DNA of 64,000 nt, taken from NCBI GenBank assembly GCA_964017065.1, contig OZ024783.1, positions 3,211,665 to 3,275,664 on the forward strand, in the 5' to 3' direction. The position numbers and the translations under genes are program-made. The notes beneath the pieces are model-generated. The model had not been told where the DNA came from and ran no database searches. It saw nothing but the letters and a program-made list of their open reading frames with translations. Shown here in pieces: positions 1 through 10,919 of this stretch. Source of the DNA: Haliclona indistincta. Its lineage: Eukaryota; Porifera; Demospongiae; Haplosclerida; Chalinidae. The first letter of the stretch is position 1, and each line of letters starts with the position of its first letter.

Positions 1-515
1 TCACTCATTCTGTCTGTCCAATGAGCTGCAGAGACCATCGCTCACTTCTGAAACTCGGTAAAGGTATGAACAGGCTTAGCACGACAATGGCTTGCAATGT
101 GACTCGTGGATTTCGCTAAAGTGCTTTCGTTCTTGAGTTATGGCTGGCTCACCTTGCATGACGGCCATCTTAGACTTCTCTGACAACAAACGCGCCCATA
201 GTTGACTACCTAGGTACTTGTAGTTTCTATCTAAACAGCAGGAAAGCTCTGGGGGTGCGTAGACATCTCAAGAAAAAGCCTATCGAAGCCAAGAGCAATG
301 GCTACCTACTCAGTGTTCACGGTCACGCCCACTTGACACACCTTGTCCTTGTGGTCAGCACTTTGCTGTCTTCTCGTTAGAAGTGCAGTTTGCAGGTTGG
401 CTTTAGCTGCAAAGCTCCTTCTGCAAACCAAAACTAAAATAAAGGAGCTAACTCTACAATGTGCAACACGCCGAGGGTTTCGTGAAATCTGTTCATTCAT
501 TTGTCATCCATTCAC
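1..515. repeat. Tandem repeat T, unit 1 (~515 bp)
   Basis: The sequence from position 1 recurs from position 516 with few changes, giving a period of about 515 bp. No credible gene lies in it; short ORFs near 306-576 are unremarkable. Positions 381-400 are the uninterrupted version of the site where an inverted-repeat element sits in unit 2, so this unit acts as an empty-site reference. Confidence 0.8.
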
Positions 516-911
516 TCACTCATTCTGTCTGTCCAATGAGCTGCAGAGACCATCGCTCACTTCTGAAACTCGGTAAAGGTATGAACAGGCTTAGCACGAC
601 AATGGCTTGCAATGTGACTCGTGGATTTTGCTAAAGTGCTTTCGTTCTCGAGTTATGGCTGGCTCACCTTGCCTGACGGCCATCTTAGACTTCTCTGACA
701 ACAAACGCGCCCATAGTTGACTACCTAGGTACTTGTAGATTCCATCTAAACAGCAGGACAGCTCTGGGGGTGCGTAGACATCTCAAGAAAAAGCCTATCG
801 AAGCCAAGAGCAATGGCTACCTACTCAGTGTTCACGGTCACGCCCACTTGACACACCTTGTATCGGTTGTGGTCAGCACTTTGCTGTCTTCTGGTTAGCA
901 GTGCAGTTTCA
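516..911. repeat. Tandem repeat T, unit 2 (left part)
   Basis: Second copy of the ~515-bp repeat, split near 911 by an inserted element. It resumes at about 4156 with the wording found at 391 onward in unit 1. The two parts add up to about 511 bp, matching the repeat period. Confidence 0.75.
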
Positions 912-1010
912 ATAGACCTTTTTACCCTGAGAGCTGGAATGTTGCGGTAATCAATAATTATACGTGACGTCACGGCTGGAGTACATTCTTCCGCCATTTT
1001 GTTATGTTAA

Positions 1011-3192
1011 TACATTGTGGCAATGGGAAAAACTTTTTTTTTTTTTTTAAGTTAACGGGTGCCTACGCTTTTATGGTAGGACTTAAAGAGATTAATGATA
1101 CAAAATAAAAGAAATGATGCAAAACAAAAAAAAAGGGATTGAAATTAGTCACTAACCCTACCCTCAGTAAGGGCAAGGTCAGCAGCAGTGTCTAGGCGAT
1201 TGAATGAGAAGAGCGACCGTGATCCTCGAAGGCAAGTTATTGTAGAACGAAGAAGAGAGAAGGTGAGTTTACATCTAATGAGGCGGATGACTGAATTGTA
1301 AGACTGGCCAGATTTCTCAGCAATCATAGAGGATATTCTTTTGTACACAACTGATGCTGCTGGGCCGATACCTCCAAGAGTGTTGAAGACCAGTGGAATG
1401 AAACTACCCTGTTCGACTTCGCGAATTCTCTGATCACAACGTCTCCTTTTCTCTTGCTCTTGCTTCTTGTAACATGTAGACAGCGGTTGGTTATTAGATG
1501 GAGCAAGGGGGTTAAATACCCTGACGTCAAAGAAAGTACGTTGTCGATCACGAGACCAAAAATTAGTGGCAGCAACATCCAAGCGTGCACCATCATCGCG
1601 ATTAGCAGATTTTAGGGCCAGGTTTTCACCGGAGAGTGGCTGGAGAGATGGTTCTACCTTCACGTCATAGCAAACTTCCTGTAACAAGGTAGCAGTAATG
1701 TTCCGCAACTCATTATGTCGCATGATGGTGTAGCCTTCATGAGCACAGCTGAGACAGTGATCAACCGTGAAAGATTTACCGCACACACAGTTGTTAGGTA
1801 ACCCTGTTGGCTCCCATCCATATCTCAAGCAAAGGGCATCCCTAAAGGAAGACTTGTGTAAATGAAAATTATGCTCTTGAATTGGGAGAACAGATAACCA
1901 GCTTGATGCCCCCTTTTCAGCTGCACATTCCATTTGTCTGCAAAGAGCAGGAGGAAGATTCTCTTTTACCACATTGGCACGTTCTCTGGTAGTTCTGGAG
2001 TTATTTTTAGAAACCTCAGAGACCAGCTCTGATTGAGTTGAGAGAATACTTGCATACGATGTAGTAAGATGGTCAGTAAGAGAGGCGACTAGTGGAGCAG
2101 TGATCAAAGTTGAGGCTCGAAACTGAGATGCAGCTCTAGCACAAGGGTTGGAGATACTCAGTCCTCCGAAACGAAAGGGAAGAGAGAGGAGGTCCCTTAT
2201 CGAATCGTTTGGGGATCTCTTCCAGTAAGTGCAGGGATAAATTTTGTACGAATAGCATCCTCTAGAGGTTGAAAAAGGTCGTCAATTCCGGGACAAGTGC
2301 GAGACAAATAATTATGTCCACTTACTCGAGAATCCATGCACAAATGCAGAAAAAGCTGCTTGTGGGTGCGGGATGGCGATAACAGCTAAAGTCTCCAATT
2401 GGGCTACCCAATCTGAAATGCTATTTGTGACAAAATTGTGAATAAATTCAGGAGAGCCAATGGAGAGCCTAGCACCCTTCTACCATTCAGATCGATTGAG
2501 ATCCCAGTGTTGGAAAAGATTTCTTTGGCTGCATCAGAGTGATCTTCGTTTACCAGCAAGTAGGTCTTAGATGCGTTTGGAAAGTACCCATAGGATGGGC
2601 CAGTAGATACCAAAGAATCCCACCAGGTGCGAATGTCCTTCAACTTTCCTGAACAGGAGGCGTCGTCAGCATACCAAACCTGGAGGATGTTCGGATCAGA
2701 AAGAGATTGAATGAGTGGCAAACTAGCTAAAGCATACATTACCATTCCAAGAGGGTCGCCTTGTGTTGTTCCCTCTTTAGATTTAAGCATTGTACCACCG
2801 ATGTAAAGGTTGACCTCAGAGCGGTAGGAGTTGATCAGAAATCTAGCAATGGATGGACACAGGTGAAGAATGTTCAGTAAGGCTGTCTGACGGTTAAGAG
2901 AATTGAAAGCGTTCTTTGCGTCGACAAGTAGAATAGCTTCTGCGGAGTCACTCTCAAAGGAGGTTCTTAAGGCATGTACAGCAGCTTCACAAACAGCCAT
3001 TATTACGACCGCCACCTACTTGTTTGCCAGCATTGCAACTCGGCGTCTGGATGAGTTTGCTGCTCGTTTTCTTCAGGGTTGTGTAGAGCAAGTTTTCAAC
3101 TTTCCATGGATATCAGTAGAATTAGAATATTCGACCGCGTTGCAGAGTTACACAGTTACGCAAAACGCTGTTTTTCCCATTGCCACAATGTA
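1011..3192. mobile_element. TTAA-flanked TIR element containing an RT remnant
   Basis: A perfect 23-bp terminal inverted repeat is at 1011-1033 (starting TACATTGTGG) and 3170-3192 (ending CCACAATGTA). TTAA is duplicated at 1007-1010 and 3193-3196. Outside it, the two halves of element O's left arm join exactly at a single TTAA, as the right arm shows. This is cut-and-paste style insertion at TTAA, as in piggyBac or Kolobok. Inside, most of the length is a decayed minus-strand reverse transcriptase with a nuclease-like C-terminus. No DDE transposase is visible. Confidence 0.85.
1145..3015 (-). pseudogene. Reverse transcriptase remnant with C-terminal nuclease-like domain
   Basis: Two minus-strand reading frames (2404-3015 and 1145-2107) join through a frameshifted stretch at about 2110-2403 that still encodes a thumb-like LPFRFGGLSISNP. 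The first holds RT signatures: LLVDAKNAFNSL (motif A), TTQGDPLG, and VWYADDASC (catalytic YADD). The second has a Cys/His cluster (CVCGKS, DHCLSC, RHNE), then DDGARLD and FFDVRV, which resemble a PD-(D/E)XK nuclease core. The RT fingers region before motif A is missing, so the copy is truncated as well as frameshifted. The motifs are of the non-LTR type; the exact clade is not assigned. Confidence 0.8.
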
Positions 3193-4155
3193 TTAAGGTG
3201 GCGGGTGCGCATGAATATCATTATAAGCCTGACTTTTTGTTAACTGTTTTTCTCTACTTATCTGCAGGCCAGAAGCTGCAAACTTGCACTACACAGTTGT
3301 TTTATGATATACTCACTGTTTATGAACGGTTTTTAGCGATAAAACGCACAGCAGCGCTTGTTCACGACGGGCAGCGCGACGGCGCCTATTGTACCACTGT
3401 ACTCGAGCGTCCTAGGTCCTGCAATGCTACAGATCGCCACAGAGCTTTCTCATACCATCGACATGATCACCTAGTATCCCTTTTTTCGATATTCGATTCC
3501 TAAGTAAGTAAAACTGGCAAACGCATACGCCCACGCAGAACTTCAGCAGCCATAACTCGCGCCACGGGCAGAAAACAGCAAAAAGCATACTTGGTCACCT
3601 GGAGAAGACACGTATGAACAGTCTAGGCGCTTGAGCGCTGGAATTGCAAACACGATGTGAGCACGAAATGGTTCATAAAAAGTTGTGTATTGTAGGCGTG
3701 CATACTTTAATGCTAGAGTTTGGTGATCCAGGGTTATTTTTTTTTTTTACTTAGGAATCGAATATCGAAAAAAGGGATACTAGGTGATCATGTCGATGGT
3801 ATGAGAAAGCTCTGTGGCGATCTGTAGCGTTGCAGGACCTAGGACGCTCGAGTACAGTGGTACAATAGGCGCCGTCGCGCTGCCCGTCGTGAACAAGCGC
3901 TGCTGTGCGTTTTATCGCTAAAAACCGTTCATAAACAGTGAGTATATCATAAAACAACTGTGTAGTGCAAGTTTGCAGCTTCTGGCCTGCAGATAAGTAG
4001 AGAAAAACAGTTAACAAAATGTCAGGCTTATAATGATATTCATGCGCACCCGCCACCTTAACGTAACAAAATGGCGGAAGAATGTACTCCAGTCGTGACG
4101 TCACGTCAATTATCTGATTATTGCATTCTTTAGCTCTCTGGGTAAAAAGGTCTAT

Positions 4156-4615
4156 AGCAAGCAGGTTGGCTTTAGCTGCAAAGCTCCTTCTGCAAACCAA
4201 AACTAAGGAGCTATAACTCTACAATGTGCAACACGCCGAGGGTTTCGTGAAATCTGTTCATTAACCTCCATCGAGTCGCTCGCATCGAGCTGCAGAGCCT
4301 ACCATCGCTCACTTCTGAAACTCGGTAAAGGTATGAACAGACTTAGCACGACAATGGCTTGCAATTGGACTCGTGCATTTTGCTAAAGTGCTTTCGTTCT
4401 CGAGTTATGTATGGCTGGCTCACGGTAGCCTCACCTTGACCACTATACTGTCCGGGCTATGCATTGACGGCCATCTTAGACCTATCTGACTACAAACGCG
4501 CCCATAGTTGACTATCTAGGTACTTGCAGATTCCATCTAAACAGCAGGACAGCTCCGGGGGTGCGTAGACAACTCAAGAAAAGCCTATCAAAGCCAAGAG
4601 CAATGGCTACCTACT
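4156..4615. repeat. Tandem repeat T: rest of unit 2 and diverged unit 3
   Basis: 4156-4275 completes unit 2 after the inserted element. 4276-4615 repeats the start of units 1 and 2 with substitutions and small insertions, then breaks off at about 4615, where unrelated sequence begins. Confidence 0.7.
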
Positions 4616-5563
4616 CCATAGATATTAGAGGGGGAGGGGATTGGAAACGCCTAAATGCAATAATACAACGTGACGTCACTTCCGCGTCGTATCCGTGCCT
4701 CGCTTTCAGACCGAGTCACCGAGACAGCTCGTACGACTTCACTGCAAAAAAAAGCCGTCTATAGTAGCGCTAACAGCAAAAGGGGATCTTTCTTGTTACA
4801 AAGTTGTTTCAAGTATAATCATTCATCAAATTGACTGGAAATAAAGTGGACCAACTCTCGTTTAAATCTGTGAGTTACAATTGAATGTTTGGAAAAAAAT
4901 TAAAAATTTGTTATTACATTTTCACAACAAGCCTGTGCCTTCAGATTGAATTTTTGATATTCATATTGACTTAGGGAATGCTGGAGCATGGCATAGCAAT
5001 ATAATTTTCAAAATATTTTGCTATGTGATTGGGCTAATGAGCAAAACGTGCGTTTTCAGTGGTTCTTTTACTTAAATTTTCACTAAAGCAACACTAATGT
5101 AGAACACTATTCATAACAACCTAGACGTAGTACAAAGTATAGAGAAAAGCACTGGGTAGTTTATATACTGCTATCTTTACTGTTTTATTAAAAATGCGTT
5201 GTAGAGCATGGGCTGAATTTCAATTTCTAAGAAAAGGACATGCTACCGTCAGAGGAGGTCTACCCCAGGAAGGCCTAGTAAACAAAGAATGGTGCACATA
5301 TTAAGTAAAAAGTGTTACAAATATTATAATACACATCAATATGCAGCTTGTTCATGCATGCTAGCCTGCATGGCTACTTCTGAAACTACTTCAGACAAGT
5401 GACGATGAGAAGATCAGGTGTTATTATAAGCCAGGAAATCCTGCTGGTACTGAAGTAGTGGTTAATTGCTTCTAATAAAAAATTTCAAATTAGTCAGAAT
5501 CTAATGAGAAAAGAATTGTTTTTGCGATGAGGCATCATGTGACAGCTTTGTATGACTATACAG
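4616..5563. other. No gene seen; one CRE-like palindrome
   Basis: No gene is supported here. A plus-strand ORF at 4561-4764 is open but matches nothing I recognise. The palindrome TGACGTCA at about 4671 also occurs in both arms of element O, so 4616-4765 may be a related element end. The rest is AT-rich and featureless. Confidence 0.4.
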
Positions 5564-5860
5564 CAAAAATAAGTAATGAGTGTGACAGTGATTTGCTCTC
5601 CTCCTCCATCACCTCTTCATCTCATTCAAGCACAACAGGTATAATGACATACTCAGTCACTAATGACCAGTGGATGATGTGTTTCCTCTACTAATCAGCT
5701 ATCACCAGGAAACAGTACAAACAGTTCCTAAAGGACTGTTACCGACAGCCACTCCCTGATGATGATAACTTGAGCTACTCACTACTGCCAGCAAGCACTA
5801 CATTGAGCTAACTGTCATCAGCAAGAATGATATCACCAAGGGCTCATCGAACCTTAGCAC
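5564..5860 (+). pseudogene. Inverted NLR fragment (start of NACHT exon)
   Basis: This plus-strand stretch matches the start of the large NLR exon: a TATACAG acceptor before 5564, the serine-rich linker, then TNDQWMMCFL and a TRKQYKQFLKDCYRQ-like segment. A TAA replaces a Ser codon just after the WMMCFL segment, and a later deletion shifts the frame. Homology stops near 5850 at AAGGGCTCATCGAACC, the same join seen in the minus-strand fragment ending at 8751. It runs opposite to every other NLR in the window. Confidence 0.8.
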
Positions 5861-6202
5861 CAAGGTCTATCCTAAGTGTCTGCTTGTCTTATAACCAGAC
5901 ATGTTAGGTGAGCGATTTTTTATACGTGTCTCGCAGAGTGGTATGTATGCTAAAAAGAACAACTGTGCATTGAATCTGTTGTAGCATTTTATCTCTGCTT
6001 ATGATTATCGTTTGAAATTACAATATCACAGTAGCAGATGCTAGTTATGCTAAAAATAGATAACACAGCAATGTTCTGACATGGGGGTGACGAAAAATGT
6101 TGCATGAGAATGATCTGTGTTGCTAGGTCTTGATCTTTGGTTCACATTTGGATTAGAATTTGGTTGGGTTTTTAGCTGGTTATTACTGGACAATCCCTCA
6201 GG

Positions 6203-6620
6203 AAAACAAGAAAATAAAAAGACTTTCTATCGAAATCAAAAGGATGTAGGGTTGTGAAATCTACCACTGGTCCACAATGTAATCTAACAAGGAACAAGCA
6301 TGGAATGGTAAAACGATTGACTTGCTAACAGACCATAGATCCCTACATCAGTGGCTGCTGTGGTTGGCTATAGCTAATTCAGCTAGTTGCTGTTGACTGA
6401 CACCAGACATGCATTATAAATTGAATTGGATTCAGCTTGTGACAAAATAATTATTGATCTTATGTACAGCCACTGATGTAGGGATCTATGGTCTGTTAGC
6501 AAGTCAATCGTGTTACCATTCCATGCTTGTTCCTTGTTAGATTACATTGTGAACCAGTGGTAGATTTCACAACCCTACATCCTTTTGATTTCGATAGAAA
6601 TCCTTTTCATTTTCTTGTTT
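6203..6620. mobile_element. Foldback MITE, copy 1
   Basis: Arms at about 6203-6356 and 6468-6620 are near-perfect reverse complements, with a ~110-bp loop. A second copy lies at 60660-61047, with its loop in the opposite orientation. No coding capacity. Confidence 0.85.
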
Positions 6621-6799
6621 GTGTCCTTTTTCATTTTCAGTGAAGTGCAGTTCAATATCATCCATGTACTGAGTCGTCTTTGCTATGGTCTCCACCATTG
6701 GTTTAGTTTTCCTGTTGTTTTGATGGCTTTTCTTTATTATTAAGAATTTTGAACTTGTAGCTAAAAATATTTGTTATGTGGTAATATCAGCTCGCCTAC

Positions 6800-7470
6800 G
6801 CATTCATGGATGCATGCAGTGCATACGAGCCCCGCCCACACTTATTTGCAGACCTGTACGCCGGTTATAATTATCTGGCAAGCGCAGAATGGCGATCCTA
6901 CACGAGCTTGCCCTTATTCGAAGACTCCAGACAAATATGTGTTCTCCATGATCCATACGGCATGGCGATACTCAAGCTAGTGCTTGGTCACGTGCGCTAA
7001 CCACTGCTTGGTCACGTGCGCGCGTATTGCGCAATCACAATAATGGCGTCTAACACTGTTCGTGATAGTAAGCTCGTCAAATTTATATCGTCGTTTCGCT
7101 AAAAACTAAGTTCAAAAGGCACATGCCAGGAGAATTTCACGACTTTCCGTGGGTGTTTTGGTCTCAAACATTGCTCACGTAAAGGTGCTAGGCGAGTGGA
7201 AGAAAATCAAGAAAGAAGAAAGAAGAAGAAAACGAAGATGACCAAAGTCGATTTTCACCTTTTCCAGGTTCGTCACTTTAGCAACAATTTCGAGCAATCT
7301 CCTTGCTACTGTAAGATGGGGCAACGCCAGAGAGCAGATCTAAGTGTCTTTGGACGTATAAAATTCATCACCAGGCGAAATATCAGCATTTGAACGCTAA
7401 TGCATTGTATGTAGCCGCCATCTTGTTTTCTCGTTCAACCCTACATAGGGAGACACTACCGTGTCTCCCT
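6800..7470. repeat. Repeat block H, copy 1 (inverse of 59853-60520)
   Basis: The block is the reverse complement of 59853-60520, including an AGAAGAAGA-rich stretch and a palindromic end (AGGGAGACAC then GTGTCTCCCT at about 7448-7470). Short ORFs inside are not conserved between the copies. It keeps the same order relative to the neighbouring foldback MITE as at 60 kb, so both moved together in one inverted duplication. Confidence 0.75.
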
Positions 7471-7754
7471 AATATATGTTTGTAGGAGTACGGGAATGAT
7501 GAGGTGGGGATTGATTTTGTGCCTTTCCTGTGAAAGGAGTTGTAGATTGTGGTGGAATACTGCTCAAGACTGGTGCTAACACTGTTGGTTGCATTGTAGA
7601 TTAGCTCCTGCTGTCAATTACTTTACAAACCGTAATGCATATTTTCATTCCAAAATGGAGTATAATTATACATAATAATAACTACAGTTATACGTAAAAT
7701 TAAATTATTAATGATCAGTAAATTTATAACATAAATTTCATAAATCAATTTCAG

Positions 7755-7923
7755 ACAATGCACCACTCAACTGAAGGAATACACATGGGATGACTGAGTT
7801 CGTAAAATCAAGACTGACGGAGAGGACCCAAAACATGAAGTGTTGACAAAGCTCCGTGATCTTCGAGAGAGAGAAAAGCTGTCATCTCCTTCTAACGTGG
7901 AGTGGCAGTGTCTGCTATTGTGA
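7755..7923 (+). pseudogene. Exon-like remnant of an unrecognised gene
   Basis: After a possible TTTCAG acceptor (7749-7754), one plus frame reads QLKEYTWDD, a stop, then VRKIKTDGEDPKHEVLTK and LRDLREREKLSSPSN, ending at TGA 7921-7923. The charged, low-bias composition looks coding, but the internal stop and lack of neighbouring exons suggest a remnant. I do not recognise the family. Confidence 0.35.
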
Positions 7924-8750
7924 TATCGCTAATGATAACAGGAAATAATTAAAGTGTCTCTGTACATGCATATGCACGCATAATTATTATGCTTCAAGCA
8001 ATAGTACAAATCAGAGTTCTCAATAATTATACAGAATGGTGTGCATACCTCAAATCAGCAAACACACTGCATGTGTTTTTAAAAAGTCATTTGTTGCATG
8101 GAATTTTTATACCACATTTCAAGTTGAGGATGTTAGCTCAGTTAGTTTTGCTTCCACATATTGCACATAGCCATAAGCATACTTATGTATTCCATGTAAA
8201 AGCACAATAATAAATGCTACATGGCTGATTTATTTTACTCACTACAAATCTCTAGTAACAAATGACCCGTTAAAGCAGCAATACTATTTTTGCAGTGCAC
8301 ACATTCCATTTTGGAGGTGCATGAAACATTACAGCAAAAACAGTGCACTGCCTGAAAGAGATGAAAAATATAAAGAATGAGCACGGATAAAGTAGTTACC
8401 ATGTGAAGCAGTGATCTTTACTGCACTCGAGTCGCAATCATCACCTGCATTAGAACAGGACAATTTATCACATATATATTCTTTACAGTGTTACTACCTT
8501 CAGTAGTAGCTTTTCCTGTTATATACCTGTGATAATCTATATGCTATGCTAGCTTCTGTCATATTTATAGCCACTTGGTGCATGGTTCCTAAATGCATGA
8601 CTGTCTCTGCTACAACAATTTATCATCGTCGTGAAGTTCCTCCGAATCCTGAGGTTGTGCGTGAACTGGATGATGATGACACTGATCCACCACCACCACT
8701 GCTCCATCCATCTACCTCCTCCCTTGTGGCTATGGTTCGATGAGCCCTTG
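7924..8750. other. AT-rich region without a supported gene
   Basis: No gene is seen. A plus-strand ORF at 8546-8743 has a DDDDTDPPPP run but no second copy, start context or splice support. The NLR homology of the next feature ends at about 8751. Confidence 0.4.
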
Positions 8751-9633
8751 CTGATACCCTTCTTTAGAAACTGTTTCCTGGTGATAGCTGAGGCCAGAAA
8801 TACATCATCCACTGGTCATTAGTGACTGAGTATGTCATTATACCTGTTGTGTTTGAATGAGATGAAGAGGTGATGGAGGAGGAGAGCAAATCACTGTCAC
8901 ACTCTTTACTCATTTTTGCTGTAGTCATACAAAGTTGTCACACGATGCCTGATCATCGCAAAGAATTTCATTTCTCACCTGATTTGCTTGGAGGAGACAA
9001 TGATGACTGTCTAATGATGGAGGATGGTATCATACTATCATTGGTCTGTGCTGTAAGACACTGTCTTATGTTATTCCACCATACACACATTCTCTACTCA
9101 CCAGCTGATGTGTTTGGTGGTAGGGACGACACCAGTTGAGGAGTGTGCAGTGACTTGAGTTGAGCTACATCAGAACATCATGCACTGGTCAGTGGATGTA
9201 CTCAGACACACATTACCACACTCACCACATGTGGACCTCAGCTTGCCACAGAGGTGCTGCATTGAACTGTCCTTTTCTAGTGCTTCCACAAACTTGTGGT
9301 AGTTGCTGGGGTCTAGTCGGATTGTTGTTTCTGTTGCAACTAGTAGCTCAGTCACTTTCTGTTCTCTCAATGTTAGCTCATTAATCTTGTCTCTTGTGTG
9401 ATATGACAGTACATCATCCGAGTACAGTCTCGCTGCCAGTGGGACGGGGTTCTTGATGCCTTCTAACAGGTCAGCATAATGCCTTTGGAACGAGCGGTAC
9501 TCAGCGCTCTCGGTCTCCTAAACAGCAGACGAAGATTAAAGAAAGTATTATTATTATATACTACATGCAACAATACAGCTATTGACTGATTCAGCTAAAG
9601 AAATAGTCTTACTTGATCGGCACAAGACGCCAT
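8751..9633 (-). pseudogene. Truncated CARD-NLR, array unit A
   Basis: Five exons can be traced: first exon 9613-9633 (MASCADQ, donor GTAAG), CARD-like exon 9226-9517 (292 nt), linker 9102-9164 (63 nt), a second linker from 9050 ending at a GTGAG donor near 8984, then the NACHT exon from 8918. The NACHT exon loses frame by one base right after NDQWMM and ends at about 8751, before the P-loop. Like the 25991-29416 gene it keeps the split linker. It could at most make a CARD-only protein. Confidence 0.8.
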
Positions 9634-9720
9634 AACTGTCAACAAAACGAGCCACACCTTTCAAGGCCAAGGGCGTAGCTATGCATGCAGTTGTCAATGA
9701 ATCTGATTATCTGGTGCATT
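9634..9720 (-). promoter_or_regulatory. Conserved 5' flank of NLR first exon
   Basis: A block just upstream of the ATG, including GGTGTGGCT (minus strand) and ATCAGATTCATTGACAAC, is shared by the array units with a visible first exon. It lies between the receptor-tail stop and the NLR start. Promoter or 5'UTR is inferred from position and conservation only. Confidence 0.35.
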
Positions 9721-9779
9721 CAATTGTTGATAGTACAGAATATTTTACTCAATACCAAACAGTGCAGTGGTGTTAGTGT

Positions 9780-10331
9780 CTATTGTGAGAATGCATAATA
9801 TAGTGGGTTTTGCAAGCCTTGCTGTGTAGCTGCATTGCCATTGTGATGAGTTGGTTCCCCTTGTCTAGCATCCGTAAGGCACGAATATTCTTCCATATCT
9901 GCAGTGCTGTTATCTGGAATGGAGTAGTGTGGAGCTGCCCTGCTGCTGGTGGTCAGCTTGGCTGGTCTCTTTACTGATGTGTACTGGTTCCCAGCAGTAT
10001 CTTGCTGTCCTGCTGCTGATAGTAGCTGAGTGTAGTGAGTACCATAGCAATCTGGAGCTGCTGATCCAGGTGAGCTACTAGCTGTGGTCATGTACTGAGA
10101 GCATGGTTCTCGTGTGCTAGGGTTTATTCTAGTGTACACAGATGGTGGTGTGAGTGGCTTCTTGGCTTTCCTTGTAGCATGTACAGTGATTGATTTACCA
10201 GCTGATGGTTGACGTATTGCATTCACTGGTTCACTGTATGAGTTAGTGTCTATGCATTGAGGGACATCTTGAATGAAGACTCTGGTGTACTCTTCTACGA
10301 AACACACCAGAAAATAGTTCACTTGAGACAT
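9780..10331 (-). pseudogene. Receptor cytoplasmic-tail exon, copy 1
   Basis: Open frame for the tyrosine-rich tail: NSYSEPVN, SVYTRINPS (ITIM-like), CYGTHYTQL, NQYTSV, HYSIPDNS and C-terminal NPLYYAFSQ, then TAG. It matches the tail of the receptor at 15458-17384 but lacks the membrane-proximal part, transmembrane exon and ectodomain. Upstream sequence is unrelated after about 10300. It is either a tail-only fragment or an exon of a longer transcript. The stop lies 147 bp upstream of the unit A NLR ATG. Confidence 0.65.
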
Positions 10332-10919
10332 AATCTAGCTCACAATCTCCTGCTGGACTTGATAACTTCATCTGTCTTGAGGCTCGAAGCTGCTAGCAAC
10401 ACAGCCCCACCCTTCTAATCACATGGGATGTGAAATTAAAAAGCTTTTCCATAACTAAGGATACTACATGATAGCAAGTGGATGGCAGCATATTACTGAA
10501 CTTTTCATTCACTTGTGGATCCATTATCGTGTGATCATGAATTTGTGATGTACAATACTGATCGATCAACATTGATAGGATAAGTAATGGATGTACAACA
10601 TGTGATGAGTATAATGAAGCTCGTGCCTGTACAATACACACGATCATATGCACAGTATAATCAATGAGTAGACAATCATGTAATATTATTCATAAATTAT
10701 TGCGTAAAAAATAAATATTGTAAATTTGGACCTTGAAACATGTAATATGCAATCTCACTGACCCTATTCTTCATCAATTCTTTACATTGATACTATCTCA
10801 TGTTACTGTAGTTATTGCTACTATGATAAAGAGACTTGCTAGCCGCTTTAACTAGAAATGAGTAGCTCTAAACTTGACTGTCACACTGACTCACACAGCA
10901 GTTTTGTTTTGCTTTAAAG
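10332..10919. repeat. Array spacer between receptor tail and BUD13 remnant
   Basis: This non-coding stretch recurs at about 30090-30620 and 58600-59230 with small indels, so it belongs to the segmental duplication unit. No gene seen. Confidence 0.6.

Larger units (their letters stand above)
912..4155. mobile_element. Foldback element O with ~400-bp inverted arms
   Basis: The left end begins ATAGACCTTTTTACCC and the right end is its complement, GGGTAAAAAGGTCTAT. The right arm is about 3755-4155. The left arm is its inverse but split into 912-1010 and 3197-3503 by a nested element. Without that insertion O is about 1.06 kb, with a ~250-bp centre (3504-3754). The arms carry similar ORFs on opposite strands only because they are inverted copies. 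I see no transposase, so it is probably non-autonomous. Family not recognised. Confidence 0.75.

Noticed and set aside
3180..3503. 107-aa ORF also found inverted at 3751-4200
   Set aside because: The two copies are the arms of a foldback element; duplication alone explains the match.
8546..8743. Plus ORF with DDDDTDPPPP
   Set aside because: Low-complexity, single copy, no flanking splice signals.
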